The notes under the pieces were generated by a model, which worked only from the letters and a program-made list of their open reading frames with translations, made no database searches and was not told the origin of the DNA. A DNA stretch of 64,000 nucleotides from Homarus americanus (Eukaryota; Arthropoda; Malacostraca; Decapoda; Nephropidae), in the NCBI RefSeq assembly GCF_018991925.1, contig NW_024735145.1, positions 182,501-246,500 on the forward strand. Direction: 5' to 3'. The position numbers were made by a program, and so were the translations under genes. The stretch's first letter is position 1. Each line of letters starts with the position of its first letter. This document shows, one piece after another, positions 1 through 11,634 of this stretch.

Positions 1-360
1 TCACGGAGACACGATGTTCCTCGCCTACACAAACAAGTTTGACGCTTCACCCAGTCTTACGTTAACCTGACCTGACCATGACGTAACCTACGACGAACCC
101 TGCGTGACCCAACGTAACCGTGAGTGACCTAACTTTACCTTGGCGTGACTTAACCTAACTTAACATTGCGTGACAGTAACATAATGCTAACCTAACGCAT
201 CTAACACTAATCTAAAACTAATCTATCGTAATTTAACGTTAACCTACACCAACCTAACGCACTCTAACACCAACCTAACCAAACCTAACGCACTCTAACA
301 CCAACCTAACCAAACCTAACGCACTCTAACACCAACCTAACCAAACCCAGTACAGTACTC
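1..360. repeat. Degenerate CCTAA/telomere-like tract with a 31-bp tandem repeat
   Basis: Scattered acctaac and gtgacctaac motifs fill 40-240. At 248-350 a 31-bp unit (containing acctaacgcactctaacacc) is repeated about three times. Confidence 0.8.
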
Positions 361-836
361 TGGGAGGACCCCCTCTCCCCGTCTCCCTCGCCACCATAGC
401 GTTCATCATTTTTTTTCTCCCAGGTGTGGTGCGGTGCGTTCAACCAGCAAGTTTCTATATAGGATGGTGTACGATCAACTACAGAAAGTGCTTGGGTAGA
501 CGCTATGTAGACCCAGAAGATAATGAAACGTGTGACAGGCTATAGTCATGTACGTTTTTTTGCTGTGTCTGTGTTATGTATGTTTTTTCCTGTGTCTGTG
601 TTGTGTAACGTTCATCATTTCTCTCTACTTGATCCTCTTCGCCACTGATCGGTTATAAAAAAAATCCGGAAATGCCTTTTGATCATTTTCACCAAGGTCA
701 ACCTATCCATCTCTGCTATGAAGTCTTCCCGCCTTTTCTCTGACAGTTTTGGGAGGAACTTTCTTCTAAATTCTCCGGCACAACGAAGACTTATGTCCAC
801 AATTATCCGAAGTTTTCGTTTTAGAAGTTGACCCGA

Positions 837-890
<54 letters not shown>

Positions 891-1640
891 GTGTGTGTGG
901 GTGGGTGGGTGTATAGCCGTCTTCTTCACACACACACAATTATACAATCACAAATTTCATAAATAAACTGTCACATTTCAACCCCTGAAATAACCCCTTA
1001 CCACCAAAAAAACCCCACAAATAATCACAGCAATTTTTCTTGAGTCACCCACAAAAATGTCTACGTTTTCTATGAGGGCTTTTGACCGAGCGTCTAACAC
1101 CATAGAAAACGTTCCAAAAGATACAATGTTATAACAGATACTACGAACATGAATACTGGAGTTCGACCACGTATAAAAACAGACAGCAATTATCAACAAA
1201 AACTAACTTAAATTAAACCAAATAGGATCAAGTCATCGTTAAAATTGGTTTATTTAGTTGGTATTTATTATCTAGTGTTTTATTAAATGGTTTAACTATC
1301 CAATAGGTTCATGTTATTAAAAGAACCACAACCCAAACATTTAGACGCGAACACCAGTAGAGTACAAGACAGCTCAAGAAATAATAAACTGAATTAAATC
1401 TACAACATCAGGTAAGTTTCCCCCAAATGAGAGGTGGTGTTGTTGTATGTAAACAAGATAACACTAACATTATGACCGATAACACCCAAGATAACCGATA
1501 TCTGGTAAAACCCATATAATATCACGTACTTACCTGTTATCACAGACATATCACTTAAATGTGGTAATTTTGTATTTCACAAATTGATTTAAAGAAACAT
1601 ACGAAATATATCCTTATTTTTAACACTTACTTTGAACTCT
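361..1640. other. Non-coding stretch with a GT/GTAT microsatellite
   Basis: (GT)n with tatgtg interruptions at 841-915; the remainder is AT-rich unique sequence. A 61-codon frame on the minus strand at 615-800 matches nothing I know. Confidence 0.6.
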
Positions 1641-1704
1641 TATGACATGGAAAGGAACTCTGCAACAGCAACAACCTAGGAAAAGATATTACGTTCATTA
1701 TCAT

Positions 1705-1707
<3 letters not shown>

Positions 1708-1745
<38 letters not shown>
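1708..1745. repeat. (GA)n microsatellite
   Basis: About 19 perfect GA units. Confidence 0.95.
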
Positions 1746-1748
<3 letters not shown>

Positions 1749-1802
1749 CCAATACATATCCATACTCCCAAACTCAAAGCCTTCTGGACCAACAGCGATC
1801 AA

Positions 1803-2171
1803 TGACGTCAGCAACTCGGTAGTCATTACCTCCCTGACGTCATCCGCCTCATGACGTCATCATCATGCAGTAGGCCAGGATTTTGTGACCATTAATCATC
1901 TTTACCGACCATTTAATTTGTGGACTGGATGAATAAAAACATTAGCATGGGTACAGTTGATTGAAATTGTCTTTTAAATTACTAATTATCATTAAAGGTA
2001 GTTAATTAACGATGAAAGCTAATTAATTGTGTTGTCATATCATTTACCTTTGAGGATATTAAATGAGCGAATTTTGACCGTTAAGTTTCACGGGGTGGCG
2101 TTCACTAATGAGGAAAATGACGGCCGCTGGCCACCAGATAGCGCTGCCTGAAATCCCAGCTCTTGACGTCA
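1803..2171. promoter_or_regulatory. Cluster of four perfect CRE octamers
   Basis: TGACGTCA occurs at 1803-1810, 1835-1842, 1852-1859 and 2164-2171. This palindrome is the consensus CREB/ATF site and about one is expected by chance in 64 kb. No gene is recognised next to the cluster, so the target is unknown. Confidence 0.5.
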
Positions 2172-3138
2172 TACGCTATCGCCCATGGTCACCACAACTA
2201 CATCCTAGCTCTATACTGGGAGTGCCAGAACAATGCCACAGGAAACGGACACTGACAACACGGGAAGGACAGTGTCAGACAAGAAGGAAAGTAACTAGAA
2301 CAATAGCACAGAGAGGCCATGCCAGTATAAGGACGCCTGTTCCTATGCGATGGACAGTGACGGTACAGAGGCACTAAGGAGGGCGAGAACAGTGTCACTC
2401 CTCCACACAAGGGACGGGGCAGTGGCAGTATAAAGGGCAAGAGTGATGACGTTACACAGCCAGGACCACACCACGAGGCTCAGGTCACCACTGAGCCAAC
2501 ACACACACTTTCACTTCTGGCTTCTGACGGGGCGACCTGCCAGCGGAGAAAGTTACCGGCTCTGCCCGCGAACACAATTCCCAGCCACTGTTATAAGCTT
2601 CCCAAAAGACAAGACAGTAATAACACTAAATTACCTAAGAATTAACTACATTTTATGCTAGATTAACAAATTCTAACAGATAAATTTAACAACATACGGT
2701 ACATATCAAGGAAAGTTTCTATTTACTAACTTAAAGATCAGACTTAACATCTGTCCACGAAAATTACAAATCCTAACAAATTAAATTATAACTTCCACGG
2801 AATTAAATTTATTCTGTATTTTTCTCATATAGTTAAGTATAAACAAAAACTAGACAGATTCAAGGAGACATTAATGCGTTAGGTTGTGATGGCAATTAAT
2901 ATTAATACATTAAACTGTCTCAAGGCTGGTCAACGCCCTCCTAGCCTTAAGCAAACATCGCCTTGGTCCCAAACGCTATATACTGAAGTACTTTTGCTAA
3001 TTTATTCATAAAACGCGATAACCTCCTCATAACACCAAGCAGTCTATTCATCACGACCAATATTGTTTCTCATTTATAAATATTATATTCACTCAGTCAA
3101 AAACGTCCCTCATACGCCTGTTATTCTATCACCACCCC

Positions 3139-3188
<50 letters not shown>

Positions 3189-4030
3189 CTACTACTAATA
3201 ATAATAATAAAAATAGTAATACGTCAACACAAGTACTTCAGAAAGCCTCGTCAACAGTAAAAGTGGCGGGGGGGGGGTGGGGGGGGTCGATAGAGCAAAC
3301 ATGTATAATTACGAAACCCAATTACTGTACCGCCTCTAACCACTTGATGTCCGCTTTTAAAATCCACTCTCCCGACACAACACACAGTACATCATGTTAT
3401 TCGACAAAGAGAACAGTTACCTCGCCATGCTAGGAACAACACAAAAACACCAAGTCGTAGTTAAACGGTGTAATATTTTTTTAATTATTATTTACCCCAA
3501 AATCTTAAATAGCCAAATATTAACCTAATTTCACAAAGGTAGATTACGATGTTTAATCAATCAAGTGAAATAAGCTTAGCTCATCTAATCGCGCGATCCT
3601 ATCATATACAGTATAATCCTTAGCCAGACACATCACTAACTCAAGGCACAGCACTACAACACATCTTGGTCAAGTGCGGGAGAGCAGAGAGTGACCCACA
3701 TCTGGGAGGCATTGCTATTCTGGCACCAAGCTGGCAGAAAATGGTGCCGGTGGTCGGGGTTGTGGTGGCAACATTCTCTTCACCAGGTTAAGTGAGATAA
3801 GGGAAGCTAACTTACTCAATAATAATATTCATTCTTGTGTACAGTGTATTTTATATTATTGTGAGAAAAAGAGAGAGACTTATCCTTACCCTGATCAATC
3901 TCTATAAACATCTCAAACTAATTCCCGCCCACTTCATACATTAATTTTCATCCAGTTAATAATTTATTTTTCACAACACTTCTTTAGCTTTTTAACACTA
4001 TGATTCGTGATGTCTGAATTAAGACTAACA
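2172..4030. other. No gene recognised; AT-rich with a TAA microsatellite
   Basis: 2225-2450 holds loosely repeated aagga/acagtg sequence. (TAA)n spans about 3138-3212. A poly-G tract lies at 3266-3288. The rest is unique AT-rich DNA without coding character. Confidence 0.55.
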
Positions 4031-4054
4031 CAGTTTGTATTCTGCTATGGTGTT

Positions 4055-4916
4055 CCCCCCCCCCTTCCACAACATGGCCCTTTGTTTCCCCCTTCCACAA
4101 GGCCCTTTGTTCCCCCTTCCACAACATGGCCCTTTGTTTCCCCCTTCCACAAGGCCATTTGTTCCCCCTTCCACAACATGGCCCTTTGTTTCCCCCGTCC
4201 ACAAGGCCCTTTGTTCCCCCTTCCACAACATGGCCCTTTGTTTCCCCTTCCTGGCCATTTGTTCCCCTTCACAACGCCCTTTGTTTCCCCTTCCACAAGG
4301 CCATTTTGTTTCCCCTTCCACAACATGGCCCTTTGTTTCCCCCTTCCACAACATGGCCCTTTGTTTCCCCCTTCCACAAGGCCATTTGTTTCCCCTCTTC
4401 ACAACATGGCCCTTTGTTTCCCCTTCCACAAGGCCATTTGTTTCCCCTTAACATGGCCCTTGTTTCCCTTGTATTTGCCCTTCCACAACATGCCCTTGTT
4501 TCCCCCCTTCCACAAGGCCATTTGTTCCCCTTCCCACAACACTTGGCCCTTTGTTTCCACAAAGGCCATTTGTTTCCCCCTTCCAGCAACATGGCCCTTT
4601 GTTTCCCCCTTCCACAGGCCCCCCCTTCCACAGCCATTTGTTTCCCTTCCACAACATCCCCCCTTCCCCCTTGTTTATCCACAGGCCCTTTGTTCCCCTT
4701 CCACAACATCCACAAAGCCATTGCCTCCCCTTCCACAAGGCCATTTGTTCCCCTTCTACATTGTTTCCCCCCAAAGGCCATTTTGTTTCCCCTTCCACAA
4801 CATGGCCCTTTGTTTCCCCCTTCCACAAGGCCATTTGTTCCCCCTTCCACAACATGGCCCTTTGTTTCCCCCGTCCACAAGGCCCTTTGTTCCCCCTTCC
4901 ACAACATGGCCCCTGT
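4055..4916. repeat. Pyrimidine-rich minisatellite, 27-30-bp units
   Basis: Two alternating unit types, ccttccacaacatggccctt and ccttccacaaggccatttgt, each followed by tgtttccccc or ttcccc, repeat about 30 times with many small indels. Long open frames occur on both strands because the repeat is stop-poor; they are not genes. Confidence 0.95.
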
Positions 4917-5035
4917 GCGGTATACGCCATCACCTCATACAACCCAGCATCACATATGACCTTCACATCCAAAACAAAGCAAAGACTACCTGATCTGTTT
5001 TCTATTAATATTGACTTATATTATACTGTATACTG

Positions 5036-5213
5036 TAGTCCCTCCACAAAAGTCCTGTCGCCTCTCATGAACCACGAACCCCAATATTCAGACTCGTGAA
5101 TCCGAAGCATTTACGGACAGAATAATGCATTACTGTCTATTGCTTCGGGTTCATGAGTGTGAATCACAGTGGACAGGAGAGGCGACAGGACTCTTGTGGG
5201 GTACCTGTACCTG
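5036..5213. mobile_element. Foldback/MITE-like element
   Basis: About 60-bp arms: the left arm contains acaaaagtcctgtcgcctct, and the right arm holds the complement of acaagagtcctgtcgcctct. Both arms also share a (t/c)catgaacccgaagc-like inner part. The centre is about 35 bp. It has no coding capacity, so it would be non-autonomous. Confidence 0.8.
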
Positions 5214-5660
5214 TAAACTTCTGTACTGTACTGTATTGGTATCATAGGCTACTGTAGGGGCATGTATTATTACAGTACAGTACACACTTTCTGTATTATT
5301 TAATTTTGTGTTCACTATTAAACTAAACTGCGTGCATTATTACAAATCAGTACAGTTGAATAAAAAGTACTTTACTGTATAAACAAGCAAAGAACCAAAA
5401 TAATTACAACAGATAAAAGGTACTGTATTCGTATAGGTAAAATATAATGTACTACAGTATAATCAAGGTGTTATGAAAGTACTGTAGTCTGCATGGATCT
5501 ATTGTGGAGTGAAACAATACAATACACTGTAGACATATACTGTTGCTACTAACTGTATAAAAAGCACTCATTTAAGACATTATCTCATAACCGCTATGTT
5601 AGTTGGTAATACAATATAATTTAAATCAATATAACTGTTACCTAATCATAGAATAAATTT
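5214..5660. other. AT-rich stretch enriched in ACTGTA/TACAGT motifs
   Basis: Several short runs such as ctgtactgtactgtat and tacagtacagtac occur; nothing coding is seen. Confidence 0.6.
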
Positions 5661-5675
5661 TTAATGCATTTCCCT

Positions 5676-5800
5676 CTGAACTTGCCTAGCTTATACTACA
5701 GACAGGCAAGGGGAGACCTAATTGAGGTATATAAGCATCTCAAAGGGCACTACACTCTCTCGTCAACTTACGACATATTCAACGACAGCCATGGTCGTAT
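5676..5800 (+). pseudogene. LINE ORF2 fragment (left part), interrupted
   Basis: The frame reads LPSLYYRQARGDLIEVYKHL then KGHYTL. The pattern LPSL.YRR.RGD.IEVYK.L.G is typical of the region after the reverse transcriptase domain in many animal non-LTR retrotransposons. It breaks off near 5800, where a second element begins. Confidence 0.7.
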
Positions 5801-6044
5801 AAAATATTCTTCACATTACGTATTTTCGAGTCCCGATGTTAGTGATCGCGCTGTGTACTGACAATTTTTTTTTTGTAATTCCTTATGAAATGGCTGGCAA
5901 GTGTAAAAGTGAGAATTCTCGTGGTGCTGAGAAGAAAAAGAGACACCCATTTTAGAATTTCTATGTATTATTTTCGCCTTCTCAACTTACAACCTGGTTG
6001 TCCGGACGGAACCCCGTCGTAAGTCGAGGAGAGACTGTACTCAG
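5801..6044. mobile_element. Tigger/pogo-like DNA transposon remnant nested in the LINE
   Basis: The right end (about 5972-6042) contains cgtcgtaagtcgaggagaga and ctgtact, which reads inward as a pogo/Tigger-type terminal repeat. An ATG at 5890 opens 21 codons, MAGKCKSENSRGAEKKKR then HPF and stop, like the basic N-terminus of Tigger/CENP-B-type transposases. The left terminal repeat is decayed, so the left border is approximate. Non-functional. Confidence 0.6.
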
Positions 6045-6082
6045 TCGAGTGCCCTTACCTGGAGCTGGCGGACACTCGCCCC

Positions 6083-6466
6083 ACAAGGGGTCACAGCTCA
6101 AGGTTGAAGAAGCCACAAGTCCAGAAAACTGTGAGGGGTAACTTTTTCAGAGTGAGAGTTGTGAACTCTTGGAACATTCTGCCAGAGAGCGTTGTGATGG
6201 CACCGAGTGTGAGCTCTTTCAAGACCAGACTTGACAAGAACTGGGGCAGGTTCAGATACATTCAGGATCCAGTGCATGCCCAGTACTTACCAACAGTGCA
6301 TAACAGACGTGACCGATCGCCAAAGCGGCTAAAGAGCCAATCAGTGGTGAAGAGGATAAATGTAAAAAAAGCAGCACTTGTGGCACATGATTCACTCATA
6401 TTAATGTACCTGCATTGTTTATCTAATTACTGTACTGTACTGTATAATCAGCATGCATGTTATATC
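6083..6466 (+). pseudogene. LINE ORF2 fragment (C-terminal part)
   Basis: The frame reads TRGHSSRLKKPQVQKTVRGN, FFRVRVVNSWNILPESVV, then SFKTRLDKNWGR. The F.VRVVN.WN.LPE.VV..S..SFK.RLD pattern is the conserved C-terminal tail of many animal LINE ORF2 proteins. It continues directly the fragment that stops near 5800. The frame stops at 6466 and an A-run follows at about 6467-6480, which could be the element's tail. Confidence 0.75.
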
Positions 6467-6479
6467 TAAAAAAAAAAAA

Positions 6480-8940
6480 AATCAGAGGCATATCTTCTTT
6501 ATCTCAAAATCTTGGTGCATCCTTCACTGATAGCACTGACCCTGTAGCATTTAAAAATCATGAACTTTAAAGAAAACAATTAATTTTCTAACTGGGGTAA
6601 CTTACTTTTCTATACAGTATACTGTACAGTACATTATCTTCTTTTTCCCACTTACTTACTGTTACAACAACCATATATGACCTCAGCAGGAATACTCTAC
6701 TATAATACAGTACAGTACCGTATAAAGTAAAAAAATAATAACATACTGTACTGTATATGGTATAACCAAGATTAATAGAGTTGCAAACTTTGTATTATGT
6801 CACTATGTTTAATGATCTTATGTAGTTAAGATAAAATTGTGCGAGACTAACTAATTATATATCAGATGGATCGCCATGTAATATTATGAATGCCTTTATC
6901 TCAGCAGGTTTTGACCACATCAATAAATATTGAGAGCGTCAAAAGGCGGGTTTCAATCATTCCCTCCAACTTGCCCGTCACCTTTCCATCCTTAACTAAG
7001 GCGGTTGCGGCGATAACACGTAATATATCCTCAATAACCTATGCATCTTGATCTACCCTGATTAGTTATGTTGATACTAAGTTTGATCACCGTGTCATTT
7101 AAATTTTCACTGCCCTGATTAATTTTGAAAATGAACATAGCAATTTAGGATTACTGGATTATGGCATCCAGTGCAGTCAATTGATTTAAAAAAATCTCAC
7201 TCCACAGACAGTATTTGACTTTTCATCCCTAATAAAATTTATTCTTCCATTAACCTACTACTGTACTGTAAATCTAACCCATTTAACCTAATCAATCCTA
7301 CTGCACAAACCAGATACAGTATTAACTCCAGTACTAATGAAAGTGAGCGCAAGGAAATATTAGGCGCAAATGAATAACATGTTAAAGATTTCCCTCATTA
7401 TTCAACTTGCTTTACCAAAATCCAATAAAAAAATAAAATGTTAACTGTAAATTTCAATGTAGTGTTCTAAATACATCCGCATGTATTTCACACCACAAAA
7501 CTATATAAAATACCGTACAGTACAGGAACTAGAAATATAAATCAGATACAGCGTACAGTAGATCCAGGTACAATATTGCACACCTGGACCATAATGCATA
7601 AAATAAACATCAAATAGCCACTATAAAACGTATCCATCAATAACTCCCTATTTCTTCACAGCTTCAAGGTGCATTCTGACGAGTTTAATACAGTAGCTAC
7701 CTGTGTCAATTATCAGTGGTCTTCAATCTGATTACACAATTCTAAAGGCAATTTAATACATTTTTTTTCACTTTTTCTTTGTTACCTCACCATATTTGTT
7801 CTCTATGTATTAATTCTAACATCCATAATAATCCTACTAAAAAATTAACGATATAAAGTGGCGACCCTCTCCTTAACAACCAACCTATCCCTGGATGGAT
7901 ATACAGTACTGCATATTTCTTGTATTACGTACAGTGTTAGGTTCCGTTAGGTAAGTTTGTATGACAAGGAAGGACGAAAGGAATGTCACTATTCACTGGC
8001 TTGGAAACTTTCTATCACTTAGCATCTGAGGTCAGTCAGTTGGTCGGTGTGCAATGTTTTCATCAACAGTCACACACGCAACATGGCATTGATCACACTG
8101 CAGGAGGGGTGAGAGCAGTGTATTTTTAGGGACAAACTCAGGACAAAACTTGAATAGAAAACTGCCATTCCTCCACCCAATTTGCTTTAGTCTTGATGTA
8201 AGAAATAAGTATTCTTCTATAAATATTTTTCGTTAGGTGGCCGGATAACCCGGACCATTGTCGTTAAATATTACTACCAAACATCAGACACAAACACCTC
8301 GGCCAATTTTCCACTTAAAAGAAGCAAATTTTTAAGTCACATAACACTTACACTGTATACCACTACTGATTATTGTACATATCTCTCTTTCTCAATCCTC
8401 ATGACCCGTTCCCAATCAGGAATATGCCACACAGGTACCACCACACCACCTCCCCAAATCTGTTTCTGTTAACTCCCTCATAGTCAGCGTTAGAAGGGAA
8501 CAAACTATAAAGCTTAGGATAAAAATTAATATCTTACTTTAATCAAATTAATATTAGTTTGTAACATGAGGTTTAAATATCCAGAAAAATATGGTCATAA
8601 CCTCAACAGATTAAGGCTTATTTTAACTAACTCCAAGTTTATAATCAATACTAGGTGTTGGTAAACGATATAAATTAGTAGAATATAAATTTCTCTAACC
8701 TTCAGCCTATCACATACAGTATATTAAAATACAACGTTTCTATATAAAGGAAAATAATATCACCACTTAGGTTTGGTCTAGCTCACTACATGTTTACAGT
8801 CAATATTGGAGAAGGGTAAACTGCAAGAATTAATTATATACGTGTGTAACTATAATGTCTTCTTCACATATATAGTGTATAATATGGGGCTTTAAACCAG
8901 ATGATAACCACGATATATGCCTCCCAGATCCTCCCCCCTC
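6480..8940. other. AT-rich intergenic DNA, no gene recognised
   Basis: ACTGTACAG-type motifs persist to about 7600 (for example near 6613, 6705, 6740, 7509). No repeat array, coding exon or RNA gene was recognised. Confidence 0.55.
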
Positions 8941-8982
8941 CTCTTACATTAACAGAGACATTCCCGGCCTGGGGTGCCTTAC

Positions 8983-9150
8983 CTTGCTATTCTCTGGACT
9001 CGGCTGGAATTCTGATGCCAGTGAGAGGCTAAAGACTCCCTCAGGTGTAGTGTGAAAGAGCAGTAAAGTCAGTAAATAAGGTAGTGTGGTCGCCCGCAGC
9101 ACCACCAACAAGCACAACAATAACAAACGTCTTATATGGCGTCATCGGCT
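8983..9150 (-). other. Possible minus-strand first exon, unproven
   Basis: On the minus strand ATGACGCCATATAAG opens MTPYKTFVIVVLVGGAAG, a signal-peptide-like stretch, but the frame stops after 34 codons. Another frame is hydrophobic (LLLLCLLVVLRATTLPYL) and runs open to a strong donor AAG|gtaagg at 8983, but lacks an ATG. The sequence CCATATAAGACG could instead be a TATA box. No downstream exon was recognised. Confidence 0.15.
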
Positions 9151-9234
9151 GCCAGGTCACGTGACTCACAGCTTCACCCACCTGACAGTAGATGGTGGGA
9201 GCCGCGCTACTGCTCTCAAATATGGACAAATTAC

Positions 9235-10180
9235 CCTTATCTCAGTGGCCAATTAGACATAATGCTCTTCCTTGTTGCCATATCCACCCATTGGTAGGTG
9301 TTAGACCGTGTTATAGCTGTGGAGATGTCTGTCTCACGTCACGCACTCTCGTCTCTGATCAACTAAGGTCATTATCTCCGAGCAAATTACATTTTCCGAA
9401 AGACCTAATTACTATTATCAGTGCACTGTCATTATCGCGCGTGTTGGATAATGTTATATTAGCGATATGGTGTGTTGTTCTGATTCTTATCACATAATAA
9501 TGTCTGTTTGATCACCTAGGAATATATAGCTGTGAAACTAGACATATTCTATTCATTTAAATAACCAATTAACTCTATAAATAACAACGTGTTATCGTGT
9601 GTGAGTACTGTAGAAATAATGCGGGTGATATGGTGTAGCTGGTACCTGTGTTATGTATAGTGTATTCGACTGCCACATCATGTTTTGCACCAAAATTAAT
9701 ATTTCTCAATTAAAAGTTTTCTTCTACGGATAATCATGTTAACAATGTACTTAATGGAGAGTTTATTGAACAATTTAAGTCTCAGCATCGTCAGTTGAAC
9801 AAAAGTTATTGTCATTTTTAAGATGTAAACGCTATTACATAATTTACATGCTGGCTGCGTGCCAATTATGTAACTTAGTTTTCCTCCTGTGAGAACCTTG
9901 TTACCTTACCTCACTGTACAATACATAACACAATGTAACCGACACGACCACCATTCTTGAAGATTGACAAAATACTCCATATAACTAAACACACAACATT
10001 TCTCTAACTCTCGGTAAAATGTTATATCGATCATCGTATCTATACAAGAATAAATTAATTGTTGGTGGAGTGAGATTAACCACAGTTGTTAATTTACTGT
10101 ACACATGAGGGGGCGGGGATGAGGGGGGGGGGTTCATTAAATGTATCACAGTGTTTCATAAGTGTTTTAGGTGGAGGTGT
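9235..10180. other. AT-rich intergenic DNA, no gene recognised
   Basis: Unique sequence apart from a G-run at about 10107-10132. Confidence 0.55.
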
Positions 10181-10188
10181 AACCAATT

Positions 10189-10432
10189 GAGGATGTTCTT
10201 AAAAAGATAAATAAATTAAAGAAAACAAAATCCCCAGGGCCGGATGAATTTTTCCCTCGAGTTTTGAAAGAGTGTAAGGAACAGATTAGCGGACCCCTTG
10301 TAAATTTATTTACAAAATCTTTAGACACGGGAGTTGTGCCAGACTTGTGGAAACAGGCAAATGTAGTACCCATGCACAGGCCAACAGGTCTATTGCACTC
10401 CTTATTTTCTTATGTTCTTATGTTCAGTCACT
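10189..10432 (+). pseudogene. Non-LTR retrotransposon reverse transcriptase fragment with terminal tail
   Basis: From 10189 the frame reads EDVLKKINKLKKTKSPGPDE, FFPRVLKECKEQISGPLV, then NLFTKSLDTGVVPDLWKQAN and VVPM, about 65 residues. This is the K..K..GPD and SL..G..P..WK.A.V.P region that opens the reverse transcriptase domain of CR1/Jockey-type LINEs. It passes directly into ttcttatgttcttatgttc at about 10407-10425, a 3'-tail-like repeat, so most of ORF2 has been deleted. Confidence 0.8.
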
Positions 10433-11214
10433 GATGGATGAGTAGCCTAGTTTAAACCAATAATTTGAGCAAAAATAAACTGAACGTCAACCAGACACAC
10501 ATGTAATTATCCTCTGCAACGTAAACATGTTATATAAGTCAACACGTACAGCTTTTTTTTTCCCTGTACATTTTTTCAGTCATGTTAGCCCTGACAATCT
10601 CTTCCTCGACAGTCCTTAACACGATCCTCTAATGTTATAATGTTATGTTAGAGCAAATTAGGCTAAGTCATTAAATTAAACGTCTTGAAAATATAGCCGT
10701 GTGGTGTTGTGTACTAGTGTGTTTGTTTATTTGTGAGGCTGATTAAATTAAGCAATTAAGGTTCAACAGGTTAACTAAATTATAACACTAGTCTCTGGAC
10801 GGCGAGGGATAAAACCAGTCTTCACCCTTTGTATCTGATCGTCTGTAACAGATCTCTCCAATACTTACACAAATAGTAAAAATAATATCATAGAAAATGT
10901 AATATTTCGAGCAGATTTAGGCTCAGTTATAAAAAAACTAGTGTGGGTGTTTGCTAGGCTATAAATATCCCGTGTCATCAACCTGGGTTTTTATATAGCG
11001 AGGGAATAAGAGGTTACTGCGTCATACACTGACGTCTTGGAACTCAATAATGCATAATATTAGTAACGTCTAACAGCACACGCTAACAATGATTTTCAAT
11101 GGGTAAGTTGTAAGCCTTTTAATTATAGCCTGACTGTTAAAATATCAAGTTAAAGAGACGAATTCTTCAGAATATACGAGAGACCAAGTTTTTATTGTAG
11201 TGAAAAAATGAGAC
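10433..11214. other. AT-rich unique DNA upstream of PAL
   Basis: No exon or repeat array recognised. Confidence 0.5.
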
Positions 11215-11496
11215 GTCAACGCATGCGCCCTATTGATCTCGATGCTGACGTAGTTGTTGCCACGACTATAGGATCGATGGCTCGACTCTTCTCTCATTCA
11301 CTACCCACACCTGGATCCACTGACCGCACGCCTTCCTTTCCTTCGGCTGCTATCTGAGATCTGGAAACCTGTCGTACACTAAGGGAACATTTACATAACC
11401 TGTGCTTAAAGAAGTTAGAATTTACATCGCCAAGGAAAAATAACGAAGGAAGAGTTTGCAATTTAAGTGTGTGAACCCAGTGAGGGGAACCTAACC
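11215..11496 (+). promoter_or_regulatory. Pal: Probable PAL promoter and 5' UTR region
   Basis: This relatively GC-rich stretch lies directly before the PAL start codon in AT-rich surroundings. It contains GACGTCAA and TGACGTAG (CRE-like) and GCATGCGCC (NRF1-like). The transcription start cannot be placed; no clear TATA box or initiator was identified. This is an inference from position and composition only. Confidence 0.3.
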
Positions 11497-11634
11497 ATGT
11501 TTTGGTTACGACTGGCTGCTGCCATATGTTGCTTCACGTGTTTGTACGCTCGTAGGTTTCCCTCTTACGATTATTTCGATGACAGATTCCTCCTCCAGAT
11601 GAAGAACCTCCTGGGTGACCGTGAAGCTGGGAAG
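11497..11634 (+). CDS. Pal: PAL exon 1: signal peptide and N-terminus
   Basis: Residues 1-46. It opens MFWLRLAAAICCFTCLYA, a short charged N-region and hydrophobic core ending in a small residue, which fits cleavage after about residue 18. An acidic/aromatic stretch (PSYDYFDDRF) follows. A purine sits at -3 of the ATG. The donor is AAG|gtgagt and the exon ends in phase 0. Confidence 0.9.

Noticed and set aside
615..800. 61-codon minus-strand frame with basic residues
   Set aside because: Could be a decayed transposon piece, but no motif is recognisable.
4007..4993. Long Pro/Phe-rich frames, up to 328 codons, on the + strand and Gly/Lys-rich frames on the minus strand
   Set aside because: They are translations of the 27-30-bp minisatellite, open in several frames on both strands; no start, splice or domain evidence.
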